DNA of 43,693 nucleotides, taken from contig NZ_QWDC01000006.1 of NCBI RefSeq assembly GCF_003432115.1, positions 1 to 43,693 on the forward strand. Direction: 5' to 3'. The position numbers and the translations under genes are program-made. Under the pieces are notes generated by a model that was given only the letters and a program-made list of their open reading frames with translations, was not told where the DNA came from and ran no database searches. This document shows, one piece after another, positions 7,830-15,987 of the stretch. Source of the DNA: Mucilaginibacter conchicola (lineage in GTDB: Bacteria; Bacteroidota; Bacteroidia; Sphingobacteriales; Sphingobacteriaceae). Positions within the stretch are counted from its first letter, which is position 1; every line of letters starts with the position of its first letter.

Positions 7830-8455
7830 ATAGTACGATCAGTTTGCGGCAATCATTGTGGCGTCTTGCTGGTTTTGATCCTTTCTTGATCGAGTTCTGC
7901 CCGACGTTGCAAAATCGGATTGCGAGTATTGGATTTCACTATCTTTTGCAAATGGTTTTACTCTTTGCAGCAAGTTGGATAGTGCTGCTAAGGTATATAA
8001 ATCTGCCGTTTCGTGTCATTTGCTCATTGACATTAGCATTGCTGTTTACATTTCTGTATTATGGATTACTCCGGCGTCTTACACGTTGGCAGCAACTTTA
8101 TAACGGCTGGCAGATCCTTACATTTATTTCAATCGTCAACTGTTTACTGGCTTTTTTGATGACAATTGGATTTTCCTTAGCAATTTTTCAGCAGGTAATT
8201 AGTTTTGATTACCAGTTGTATGCCATCGAGAATAACCTAATGGTAACAAATGGTATAATCAGTGATTTCCGTGGCCTTTGGTACGCAGTGTCGAAAGCCG
8301 AAGAACAAGGTATTGTTGTCTGGGGACTTATCTCTACCCTTGTATTGCTGACCTTTTGTTATATTTTGCCATACCTTTTAACCTTTCAAGTCATAAAATC
8401 TTATCACATAACTGTTCAATCTCTCTATGAGCAAAAATTTACAAAAAGAAGCTAA
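7814..8455 (+). CDS. Small multi-pass membrane protein of the operon
   Basis: 213 residues, not recognised as a named family. Hydrophobic stretches suggest four transmembrane helices: about residues 35-55, 60-85, 95-125 and 170-195. The opening RQSLWRLAGFDPFLIEFCPTLQNRIASIGFHYLL resembles the start of the next protein (a W-x-G, then CPT-x-x-NR-x-A-x-IGF), so the two appear to be distant relatives or to share a membrane-entry motif typical of DUF4407 proteins. It overlaps genes on both sides (16 and 29 nt), indicating coupled translation. A membrane partner for the DUF4407 protein is the simplest guess. Confidence 0.65.
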   Translation: MEGQVNSTISLRQSLWRLAGFDPFLIEFCPTLQNRIASIGFHYLLQMVLLFAASWIVLLRYINLPFRVICSLTLALLFTFLYYGLLRRLTRWQQLYNGWQILTFISIVNCLLAFLMTIGFSLAIFQQVISFDYQLYAIENNLMVTNGIISDFRGLWYAVSKAEEQGIVVWGLISTLVLLTFCYILPYLLTFQVIKSYHITVQSLYEQKFTKRS

Positions 8456-10100
8456 ACCTTATTCTAAAATTCAATACTTTTTTTGGCTGTGGTCTGGCGT
8501 GGAAATCAGTATTTTAAAAGACTGCCCAACCGACTATAATCGTCAAGCCGGAATTGGCTTTACGATTTTCATGACTACATTGTTGGCCTTTTGCTCAGGA
8601 AGTTATGCGGGTTGGTATTTTGGAGAAACAATGGCATCGGCCGTTATATTTGGGTGCATTTGGAGCGCGCTGATTTTTAGTATTGACAGAAGCATGGTCT
8701 TGACCTTGAAGAAAGACCCCGCCGCGAATGATCAAAAATTTTGGGCTCCATTTCTCTCAAGGGCAATATTGGCATTTTTGATTGCAATGATCATCTCTAT
8801 CCCCCTTGAGTTACTCATTTTTAACGAAGAAATCCAAGCTAATCTTGCAACTTACAAGGAAAAACAGACCAGTCATTTAATTGATCTGACAGCGAAAAAC
8901 ACAGGTATGTCCAGCAAACAGCAGCAATATCTTCGGGACAGTTCAGAAAAGGCAAAAGCAGAAAGATTGCTGGCGTTGCCTGAACCTTTAGGCGATCAGG
9001 AATACATAAATTTGAAACGTACCGCTACACAATTGCGTGAAGAATACCGGCAGCTTAGCGAATCTTTTAACCGGGCCCAATCAATTACCAACACAAATTG
9101 GGCAAGAATACCATTCAATGATGGGGTTCGGGACATGAATAGTAATGAAGCTGCACGTTATCAGCAAAGCAAAGAAATTTCACTGAAGAAGCGTAAGGAA
9201 TTATATGGTTTTAATCAGAGTTTGTTAATTAAAGCTGAAAAGGACCAATCGGATTACCTTACTAATTGGCGAAATACAAATAAAAAAAACCTGGAACAGG
9301 CAGAATCTAGCCAAATAGCACATAAACATCAGATCGATACAGCGTTAGATATTCAGTCCCAACGGCGAACGACGCAGGACAGTCTAACCAAAGAAAACAA
9401 AGGCTTTATAACCCGTTTTATGGTTCTTGAGGATTTGGCTAGTTTGACTAAGAGTAAAGAAAATCCTGCTTCGGCAACTATGTTTTGGTTACTTTGGCTT
9501 ATCCGGCTATTATTTATCGTGATTGAGATTTTACCGACAATAGCTAAAATTGCGACACCTATAGGTGCATATGACGTTGCACTCCGCACCAAAGAACTGG
9601 ATATTGAAAAGGATATGATGGCACGGACTACAGATTATCTAGCTCATCAATCTGTTTTGCGATCAACTGAACAAGAGGCTACAAAAAGGCAATTAGAGGA
9701 CCGTATCAAAATAGAGGGCCGCCTACATAAAAACCTGTTGACAGAAATTGCAGAAGTTCAGGGCGCGGTCGCACGAGGAAAGCTCGCTGAATTTAAAAAG
9801 TTACATTTGCCAGTCAACAATCCTCCGGTTTTACCGATGGAAAACGTTCTTTGGAAGCAAATGGGCGGCAACGAACCAACGGAATATTTATTTAAATCTG
9901 GACACTTGGGCGAAGCTCAGTCACTTATAATTATTAAAAGCGAGCTGGTAGAAACCGGGGCGTGGTTTTTTCAAAACAATGGAACAGAGATTACCATGCA
10001 GATGGCCGACGAACAGCGTGTTTTTAAATTTAAAGCTGTAAATGGACATCGGCTTGAACTATCAAATATCAATAAAACGATTATTTTGGAACGGGTTTAG
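8427..10100 (+). CDS. DUF4407 membrane protein with long coiled coil
   Basis: 557 residues. Three transmembrane helices in the first 135 residues (around 45-65, 70-90 and 110-132) and a fourth near 350-372 frame a long charged, helical, coiled-coil-like segment (about 140-335). This is the usual DUF4407 layout. The marker CPTDYNRQAGIGF occurs at the N-terminus and the segment SALIFSIDRSMV lies between helices 2 and 3. After the fourth helix come a second helical stretch and about 80 C-terminal residues predicted to be beta-rich (starting near MGGNEPTEYLF) that are not typical of the family. DUF4407 proteins have no established biochemical role. As last gene of the operon it is a plausible membrane effector or sensor controlled by the kinase/phosphatase pair. 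Confidence 0.8.
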   Translation: MSKNLQKEAKPYSKIQYFFWLWSGVEISILKDCPTDYNRQAGIGFTIFMTTLLAFCSGSYAGWYFGETMASAVIFGCIWSALIFSIDRSMVLTLKKDPAANDQKFWAPFLSRAILAFLIAMIISIPLELLIFNEEIQANLATYKEKQTSHLIDLTAKNTGMSSKQQQYLRDSSEKAKAERLLALPEPLGDQEYINLKRTATQLREEYRQLSESFNRAQSITNTNWARIPFNDGVRDMNSNEAARYQQSKEISLKKRKELYGFNQSLLIKAEKDQSDYLTNWRNTNKKNLEQAESSQIAHKHQIDTALDIQSQRRTTQDSLTKENKGFITRFMVLEDLASLTKSKENPASATMFWLLWLIRLLFIVIEILPTIAKIATPIGAYDVALRTKELDIEKDMMARTTDYLAHQSVLRSTEQEATKRQLEDRIKIEGRLHKNLLTEIAEVQGAVARGKLAEFKKLHLPVNNPPVLPMENVLWKQMGGNEPTEYLFKSGHLGEAQSLIIIKSELVETGAWFFQNNGTEITMQMADEQRVFKFKAVNGHRLELSNINKTIILERV

Positions 10101-10104
10101 TCAA

Positions 10105-10195
10105 ATACAGGCGTTAAGTAGGGCCTGTATTAAAGGTAGTTTGATCAGCAAAGTATTCCTTAAGCGAGAAAAAGCTTTAAGGATAATAATTTTTG
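10105..10195 (+). terminator. Two hairpins after the DUF4407 gene, weak terminator
   Basis: AATACAGGC/GCCTGTATT (10105-10113 and 10124-10132) lacks a T-run; a second hairpin with TCCTTAA/TTAAGGA arms (10158-10184) is followed six bases later by five T. Together they probably end the operon. The rest of the 320-nt gap (10101-10420) holds the hsdM promoter and nothing else I can recognise. Confidence 0.4.
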
Positions 10196-10361
10196 TTTAT
10201 TCCATACCCTTTTAACCAATTAGCTCAACGCAGCCAGTCAACGGCATACAGGGTAGCTTGTTTTAAATGAAGCTTTTTACCAGTCCTAAATTTGAGAATT
10301 TAGGCAGTGTTCATATTTAACTTTCCACTTCCCCCAAATTAGTTTTTCAACACACCTTACC

Positions 10362-10389
10362 TTGTAATACCTCAACTATTATAACTTTA
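10362..10389 (+). promoter_or_regulatory. Candidate promoter of the restriction-modification operon
   Basis: TTG (10362-10364), a 17-nt spacer, then TAACTTTA (10382-10389) fit the Bacteroidota -33/-7 pattern with one mismatch. Start of transcription would be near 10396, about 25 nt before the hsdM ATG. Confidence 0.5.
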
Positions 10390-10420
10390 CCCAACTATAT
10401 CACAAACTCTCTGCTACTGC

Positions 10421-12769
10421 ATGAATACAGCTGTACACAACAAACTTGTTTCTTTTATATGGTCAATAGCAGACGATTGTCTGCGCGACGTTTACGTGCG
10501 TGGTAAGTACCGCGACGTTATTTTACCGATGGTTGTTTTGCGTAGGTTGGATGCTTTGTTAGAACCAACTAAAGCCGCCGTATTAGAGGAACTGGCTTTT
10601 CAGCGCGATGAAGCCGGCTTTACCGAATGGGACGAAAGCGGATTACGGGACGCCTCAGGTTACGTTTTTTATAACACCAGCGAATGGACTTTACAGCGTC
10701 TCCATGATACCGCTACCAACAATCAGCAAATACTCCAGGCAAACTTTGAAGATTACCTAAACGGCTTTAGTACCAATGTTAAAGAGATAATCGACAAGTT
10801 TAAATTAAAGAGTCAGGTTAGGCATATGGCACAAAAGGATGTGCTTTTAAATGTGCTTGAAAAATTCACGTCGGCCTATATCAATTTAACTCCTTTTGAA
10901 AAGAACGATCCTGATGGACGTAAGCTCCCTGCCTTATCTAACTTGGGCATGGGCTACGTGTTTGAAGAACTGATACGCAAGTTCAACGAGGAAAATAACG
11001 AAGAAGCCGGAGAGCACTTTACACCGCGCGAGGTGATTGATTTGATGACGCACCTGGTTTTTGAACCTATAAAAGACAGCCTGCCACCGGTAATGACCAT
11101 TTACGACCCTGCCTGCGGATCGGGTGGGATGCTTACCGAATCGCAAAATTTCATTAAAGACCCTGATGGCGAAATAAAAGCACGCGGCGATGTGCATTTA
11201 TACGGCAAAGAGATCAATGACGAAACGTACGCCATCTGCAAATCGGACATGATGATAAAGGGCAACAACCCCGAAAACATACGTGTGGGTTCAACTTTGA
11301 GTACAGATGAGTTTGCCGGTGTGCAGTTCAATTTCATGTTGTCCAATCCGCCGTATGGTAAATCATGGGCCAGCGAGCAGAAATATATTAAAGACGGCAA
11401 AGACGTTATAGATGCCCGCTTTCAGGTTAGGGTTAAAGATTATTGGGGCAACGAGGAAGAGGTAGACGCTACGCCACGCTCATCCGACGGGCAATTGCTG
11501 TTTTTAATGGAGATGGTGAACAAAATGAAACCTGTTGACCAAAACACCACAGGTTCGCGTATAGCTTCGGTACACAACGGATCCAGTTTATTTACAGGTG
11601 ATGCAGGTGGAGGCGAAAGCAACATACGCCGTTATATTATTGAGAACGATTGGTTGGAAGCCATTATACAAATGCCCAACAACCTGTTTTACAATACCGG
11701 TATAACCACCTATATATGGCTGTTAAGTAACAATAAAGCAGCTAACCGGAAGGGCAAAGTACAATTGATAGATGCAGGGCAACGTTACCGCAAGCTGCGT
11801 AAAAACCTGGGCAACAAAAACTGTGAGTTCGCGCCCGAACACATACGTGAGATAGTTGACGTTTATGAGCAGATGCTGACTATTGAACGCACAACCGACG
11901 ATGGCATTGCCTCAAAAATATTTAACAATACCGATTTTGGTTATTATAAGGCAACTATTGAAAGGCCCAAACGCCTTAAAGCGCAATTTACTGCCGAGCG
12001 TATTGAAGAGCTGCGTTTTGATAAAACGCTGCGCGAACCAATGGAATGGGCATACACAGAGTACGGACAGGAAGTTTATACCAACCTTGCCGCGCACGAA
12101 AAAGCTATTTTAGACTGGTGCGAAAAAAACGACCTTAACCTTAACGCCAAACAAAGTAAAGCATTGGTGAGCCCTGCTACCTGGCAAAAGGGTGCCGACC
12201 TTATAAATATCGCTGCTCAACTGATGCAAGCTATTGGCAATGAAGAGTACAACAACTTTAACCTGTTTACGACTGCAGTTGATACCGAACTTAAAGCAGC
12301 TAAAATAAAACTGACTGCTACCGAGAAAAACGCCATTTTAAACGCGGTTAGCTGGTACCATGCTGATGCCGAAAAGGTTGAAAAAGGTGTAGTAAAGCTA
12401 AGTGCCGAAAAGTTAACTAACCTGCTGACGCATTTAGGCTGTACCGAGGTCCAACTGCCGCACTACGGTTATTACCTTACCGACAAAAAAGGCGAGTACC
12501 TGCAATACGAAACCGAAAGCGACCTGCGCGATACCGAGAATGTACCACTGGCAGAAGATATATACGCCTACTTTTTGCGCGAGGTGCAGCCCCACGTACC
12601 TGAAGCCTGGATAAATTTAGATGCCACCAAAATTGGCTACGAGGTAAGCTTTAACAAGTACTTTTACCGCCACAAACCGCTGCGCAGTTTAGAAGAGGTA
12701 AGTGCCGATATATTAAAGCTGGAAGAAGAAAGCGATGGTTTAATACGCCAAATTTTAAACCTGGCCTGA
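10421..12769 (+). CDS. hsdM: Type I restriction-modification methyltransferase subunit HsdM
   Basis: 782 residues. It methylates adenine in the recognition sequence using S-adenosylmethionine and forms the M2S core. The N-terminal helical HsdM domain is followed by the SAM-binding motif DPACGSGG (229-236) and the catalytic NPPY (309-312); FTPREVIDLM just upstream of the SAM motif is also typical. About 250 residues beyond the methyltransferase core are longer than in the classic roughly 500-residue EcoKI-type subunits and are largely helical. One base separates its stop from the hsdS start. First gene of a five-gene operon that also carries hsdS, two DUF262 genes and hsdR. Confidence 0.95.
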   Translation: MNTAVHNKLVSFIWSIADDCLRDVYVRGKYRDVILPMVVLRRLDALLEPTKAAVLEELAFQRDEAGFTEWDESGLRDASGYVFYNTSEWTLQRLHDTATNNQQILQANFEDYLNGFSTNVKEIIDKFKLKSQVRHMAQKDVLLNVLEKFTSAYINLTPFEKNDPDGRKLPALSNLGMGYVFEELIRKFNEENNEEAGEHFTPREVIDLMTHLVFEPIKDSLPPVMTIYDPACGSGGMLTESQNFIKDPDGEIKARGDVHLYGKEINDETYAICKSDMMIKGNNPENIRVGSTLSTDEFAGVQFNFMLSNPPYGKSWASEQKYIKDGKDVIDARFQVRVKDYWGNEEEVDATPRSSDGQLLFLMEMVNKMKPVDQNTTGSRIASVHNGSSLFTGDAGGGESNIRRYIIENDWLEAIIQMPNNLFYNTGITTYIWLLSNNKAANRKGKVQLIDAGQRYRKLRKNLGNKNCEFAPEHIREIVDVYEQMLTIERTTDDGIASKIFNNTDFGYYKATIERPKRLKAQFTAERIEELRFDKTLREPMEWAYTEYGQEVYTNLAAHEKAILDWCEKNDLNLNAKQSKALVSPATWQKGADLINIAAQLMQAIGNEEYNNFNLFTTAVDTELKAAKIKLTATEKNAILNAVSWYHADAEKVEKGVVKLSAEKLTNLLTHLGCTEVQLPHYGYYLTDKKGEYLQYETESDLRDTENVPLAEDIYAYFLREVQPHVPEAWINLDATKIGYEVSFNKYFYRHKPLRSLEEVSADILKLEEESDGLIRQILNLA

Positions 12770-12770
12770 T

Positions 12771-14096
12771 ATGGAAATAACAGCAGAAAAAATAGATTTT
12801 GAGCGCTACACGGCTTATAAGGATATCGGCGTAGAATGGCTGGGCGAAGTGCCGGAACATTGGGAGGTAATTAAATTAAAGCGAATATTCTATGAGGTAA
12901 AAAAAAGAACAAATACCGAGTTAAGTTGCGGATCTATAAGTTTTGGGAAAGTAGTTTATAAAGACGATGAGAAGATTCCAGAAGCAACCAAAAAGTCATA
13001 TCAGATAGTTTTAAAAGGAGACTTTTTAGTAAATCCATTAAACCTTAATTACGATTTGATCAGTCTGCGAATTGCTTTGTCAGAGATTGATGTTGTTGTA
13101 AGTTCGGGCTATATAGTTTTGCACAATTCAGTAGCGTTAGATTTAAATTATTTTAAATGGCTTCTACATCGGTTTGATGTTGCGTACATGAAGCTGTTGG
13201 GTTCTGGCGTAAGGCAGACGCTTAATTTTAACGATATAGGGAATAGCGAAATCGTATTTCCACCAATTGCCGAACAAACCGCCATTGCCAATTTTCTTGA
13301 CCGTAAAATTGAACTGATTGATCGCGCCATTGCACAAAAGGAAAAACAAATTGAGCTTTTAAAAGAACGCAGGCAGGTGTTAGTTAATAAAGCCGTTACC
13401 CGTGGCCTTAACCCTGATGTCCCTTTAAAGAATAGCGGTGTGGAATGGATTGGTGAGATACCGGAACATTGGGAGGTGAAGAGATTGAAGAATTTTATTA
13501 TGGATTTAGAATCAGGAGTCAGCGTTAATGCATCAGAGTCAGAGGCAGCCGGTTTAGGTGAAATTGGTGTGTTAAAAACAAGTGCGGTTTATAAATATTC
13601 ATTTGATTTCAGGGAAAACAAAAAAGTATTTCAATCTGAGTTACGTCGAGTGAACTGCCCTGTTAGGTCAAACTGTATAATAATCAGCAGAATGAACGCT
13701 CCTGAGTTAGTTGGCGCTTCTGGATATGTGGACAGGGAATATCCTAATTTGTTTTTACCAGATCGTTTATGGCAGACAGTTTTTAACAAAAACACTAAGC
13801 TCAACGTGATATGGTTAAGTAAGGTTTTGATTACCGATGGCTTTAGACGCTGTATTACCTCAATAGCAAACGGTTCAAGCCCAAGCATGAAAAATATTTC
13901 GAAAGGCGATTTTCTAAATTTAAAAGTATCAGAACCTCCATATAAGGAACAATGTGAAATTGCGTCTCATATTGAAAACGTCACTAAAAAAACAGCCAAG
14001 GCAACATCCCGTAAAGAAAATGAAATCGAAAAACTAAAAGAATATAAGGCCACCTTAATAAACAGTGCTGTAACGGGTAAAATAAAAGTAAGTTAA
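12771..14096 (+). CDS. hsdS: Type I restriction-modification specificity subunit HsdS
   Basis: 441 residues with two target-recognition domains. Each begins with the same signature (GVEWLGEVPEHWEV near residue 20 and GVEWIGEIPEHWEV near 223), and each is followed by a conserved helical spacer (TAIANFLDRKIELIDRAIAQ; then EIASHIENVTKKTAKATSRK). Together these set the bipartite DNA target and bind HsdM and HsdR. The duplicated starts at 12828-12869 and 13437-13478 are nearly identical at DNA level and could support domain exchange by recombination. Both halves look intact. The recognition sequence cannot be predicted by eye. Confidence 0.94.
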   Translation: MEITAEKIDFERYTAYKDIGVEWLGEVPEHWEVIKLKRIFYEVKKRTNTELSCGSISFGKVVYKDDEKIPEATKKSYQIVLKGDFLVNPLNLNYDLISLRIALSEIDVVVSSGYIVLHNSVALDLNYFKWLLHRFDVAYMKLLGSGVRQTLNFNDIGNSEIVFPPIAEQTAIANFLDRKIELIDRAIAQKEKQIELLKERRQVLVNKAVTRGLNPDVPLKNSGVEWIGEIPEHWEVKRLKNFIMDLESGVSVNASESEAAGLGEIGVLKTSAVYKYSFDFRENKKVFQSELRRVNCPVRSNCIIISRMNAPELVGASGYVDREYPNLFLPDRLWQTVFNKNTKLNVIWLSKVLITDGFRRCITSIANGSSPSMKNISKGDFLNLKVSEPPYKEQCEIASHIENVTKKTAKATSRKENEIEKLKEYKATLINSAVTGKIKVS

Positions 14097-14135
14097 ATAA
14101 CAATAAATAGATATCCTAAACCTACACAATTTTCA

Positions 14136-15980
14136 ATGACAAACATTTTAGAGACCTTGCCGGTGGGAGTCCTGCTAAGGCAAGAAAACAATGCACCTAA
14201 ATACCGGTTTTTGATACCCTCTTATCAGCGCGGTTACCGCTGGGATGATGAACAGGTGGAAGACCTGCTGAACGATATTTATGAGTTTATTTACACAAAA
14301 AAAACGCTAAAAGATAAATACTGCCTGCAGCCTGTAGTTGTTAAAAAACTTGCTGACGGACGATATGAGGTATTAGACGGCCAGCAGCGGCTAACTACTA
14401 TTTTTTTGCTGTTAACGCGTTTAAAACAAAATAACGACGAAATTGACCTGTTCTCCTTAGCTTACGAAACAAGGCCAAATAGCGCTACCTTTCTTCAAAA
14501 CCTTGATCTGGTTCTTAACAAAGATAATCCGGACTACTATTATATGAGCAACGCTTTCATAACAATTAATGAGTGGTTAAAAAAAGCAAAAGAGAAGAAA
14601 GCCAATATTAACACAAAAATTTTTGATGCGATAGTCGAGTCTATTGAATTTATTTGGTATGAAATAACAGAGTCTGTTGATGCTATAGACGTTTTTACAA
14701 GAATTAATGTGGGTAAAATACCACTTACCAATGCCGAACTGGTAAAGGCCGTTTTTCTAAGTAAAAATAATTTATCATTAGGTTTTATATCAGAAAGTGC
14801 TGATGATAAAGATTATACCAAAATACTATCATTAAAGCAAAACGCCATAGCTTTAGAGTGGGATCAGATGGAAAAAGCGTTACAAGAGCCGCAGCTATGG
14901 GGCTTTATTTATAACGGCAATGAGAAATTTGAAACTCGGATAGATTACCTTCTTAATTTATATACAGGCACAACATTTAGCGAAAAGCACCCTTACGCCT
15001 CATTTAAGTATTTTTACGACCGTGTTAAAGAAATAAGAGCCGATGAGGAAGCAGCATCAAAATATACGGATACGTCATTTATAGAACGCCAATGGAGTAA
15101 TCTTAAAGAGCTGTTTGATATATTACTCGAGTGGTATCATGATAAGACATACAATCATTTGATTGGTTTTTTAATTGCAGAAAATGCAGATATATCTAAA
15201 CTGATAGCCGACTTTAAAAGGAACAAAAAAAGCGATTTCCTTTCGCTGTTGAAAAGGCATATTAAAGGAAAAATTAACTGTACGGATATATCTATTCTCC
15301 GGTACGGAAGCCACAATGCTAAACTTAATCAAATCTTATTACTCCATAATGTTATTAACAGCTTGGAGGTAAAAGATGCCAACGTTTATTTTCCGTTTCA
15401 TAAATTTAAAGGGAAAGCCTGGACGCTGGAGCATGTTTTCGCCCAAAATTCGGATGAACTGCGCGAGGAGGATTATGAAGCCTGGTTGCAAGACCATTTA
15501 CCTTATTTTCAATCAAAGCAGAACGATGAATTAGCCAAAGACATTACGCTTTGTATTTCTGATTTATTGGCGGCAGGCAGTAAAAAAATTGAACGTGAAG
15601 ATTTTCAGAGCTGCTTCATTAAAATACGAGACTATATTCAAAAAGTAATTCAAACGCTTGACGCAAACGACTCTGAAGTTATAGAGGAGAGAACCGAGGA
15701 AACGGCAGGTGAATATGAGTGGATGAATGATGATCACTCCATTGCCAACCTCGCTTTATTAGACGGATCGATCAATTCTGCTATTAAGAATTCGCTTTTT
15801 GATATAAAGCGAAGAATGATACTGGAAAGAGATAAGGCGGGTCTATTTGTCCCTACAGAAACTAAAATGGTATTCTTAAAATACTACACAAAAACACCGG
15901 CTCACTTAGCTTACTGGACTTTTAAAGACAGAAAGGCTTACGTTGAAAACATCAATAGATCTTTAACCTATCTAACCTAA
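14136..15980 (+). CDS. DUF262-DUF1524 protein (GmrSD-like nuclease family)
   Basis: 614 residues. The N-terminal DUF262 (ParB/sulfiredoxin-like NTPase fold) has its hallmark IPSYQRGYRWDD (about 26-37) and VLDGQQRLTT (about 79-88). The C-terminal third carries DUF1524-like features: WTLEHVFAQN (an EH-based HNH-type motif) and SIANLALLDGSINSAIKNS. In the GmrSD family such proteins cleave DNA carrying modified bases using NTP hydrolysis. It lies inside a type I operon, 39 nt after hsdS and 7 nt before a second DUF262 gene. Whether it acts with the type I enzyme or as an independent modification-dependent nuclease is open. Confidence 0.82.
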   Translation: MTNILETLPVGVLLRQENNAPKYRFLIPSYQRGYRWDDEQVEDLLNDIYEFIYTKKTLKDKYCLQPVVVKKLADGRYEVLDGQQRLTTIFLLLTRLKQNNDEIDLFSLAYETRPNSATFLQNLDLVLNKDNPDYYYMSNAFITINEWLKKAKEKKANINTKIFDAIVESIEFIWYEITESVDAIDVFTRINVGKIPLTNAELVKAVFLSKNNLSLGFISESADDKDYTKILSLKQNAIALEWDQMEKALQEPQLWGFIYNGNEKFETRIDYLLNLYTGTTFSEKHPYASFKYFYDRVKEIRADEEAASKYTDTSFIERQWSNLKELFDILLEWYHDKTYNHLIGFLIAENADISKLIADFKRNKKSDFLSLLKRHIKGKINCTDISILRYGSHNAKLNQILLLHNVINSLEVKDANVYFPFHKFKGKAWTLEHVFAQNSDELREEDYEAWLQDHLPYFQSKQNDELAKDITLCISDLLAAGSKKIEREDFQSCFIKIRDYIQKVIQTLDANDSEVIEERTEETAGEYEWMNDDHSIANLALLDGSINSAIKNSLFDIKRRMILERDKAGLFVPTETKMVFLKYYTKTPAHLAYWTFKDRKAYVENINRSLTYLT

Positions 15981-15987
15981 AACAAGC

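Noticed and set aside
2232..10100. Classical tellurite-resistance or type VI secretion regulatory locus
   Set aside because: No TerB/C/D/E, Fha, TssL/TssM or other secretion genes are present around the vWA/phosphatase/kinase set.
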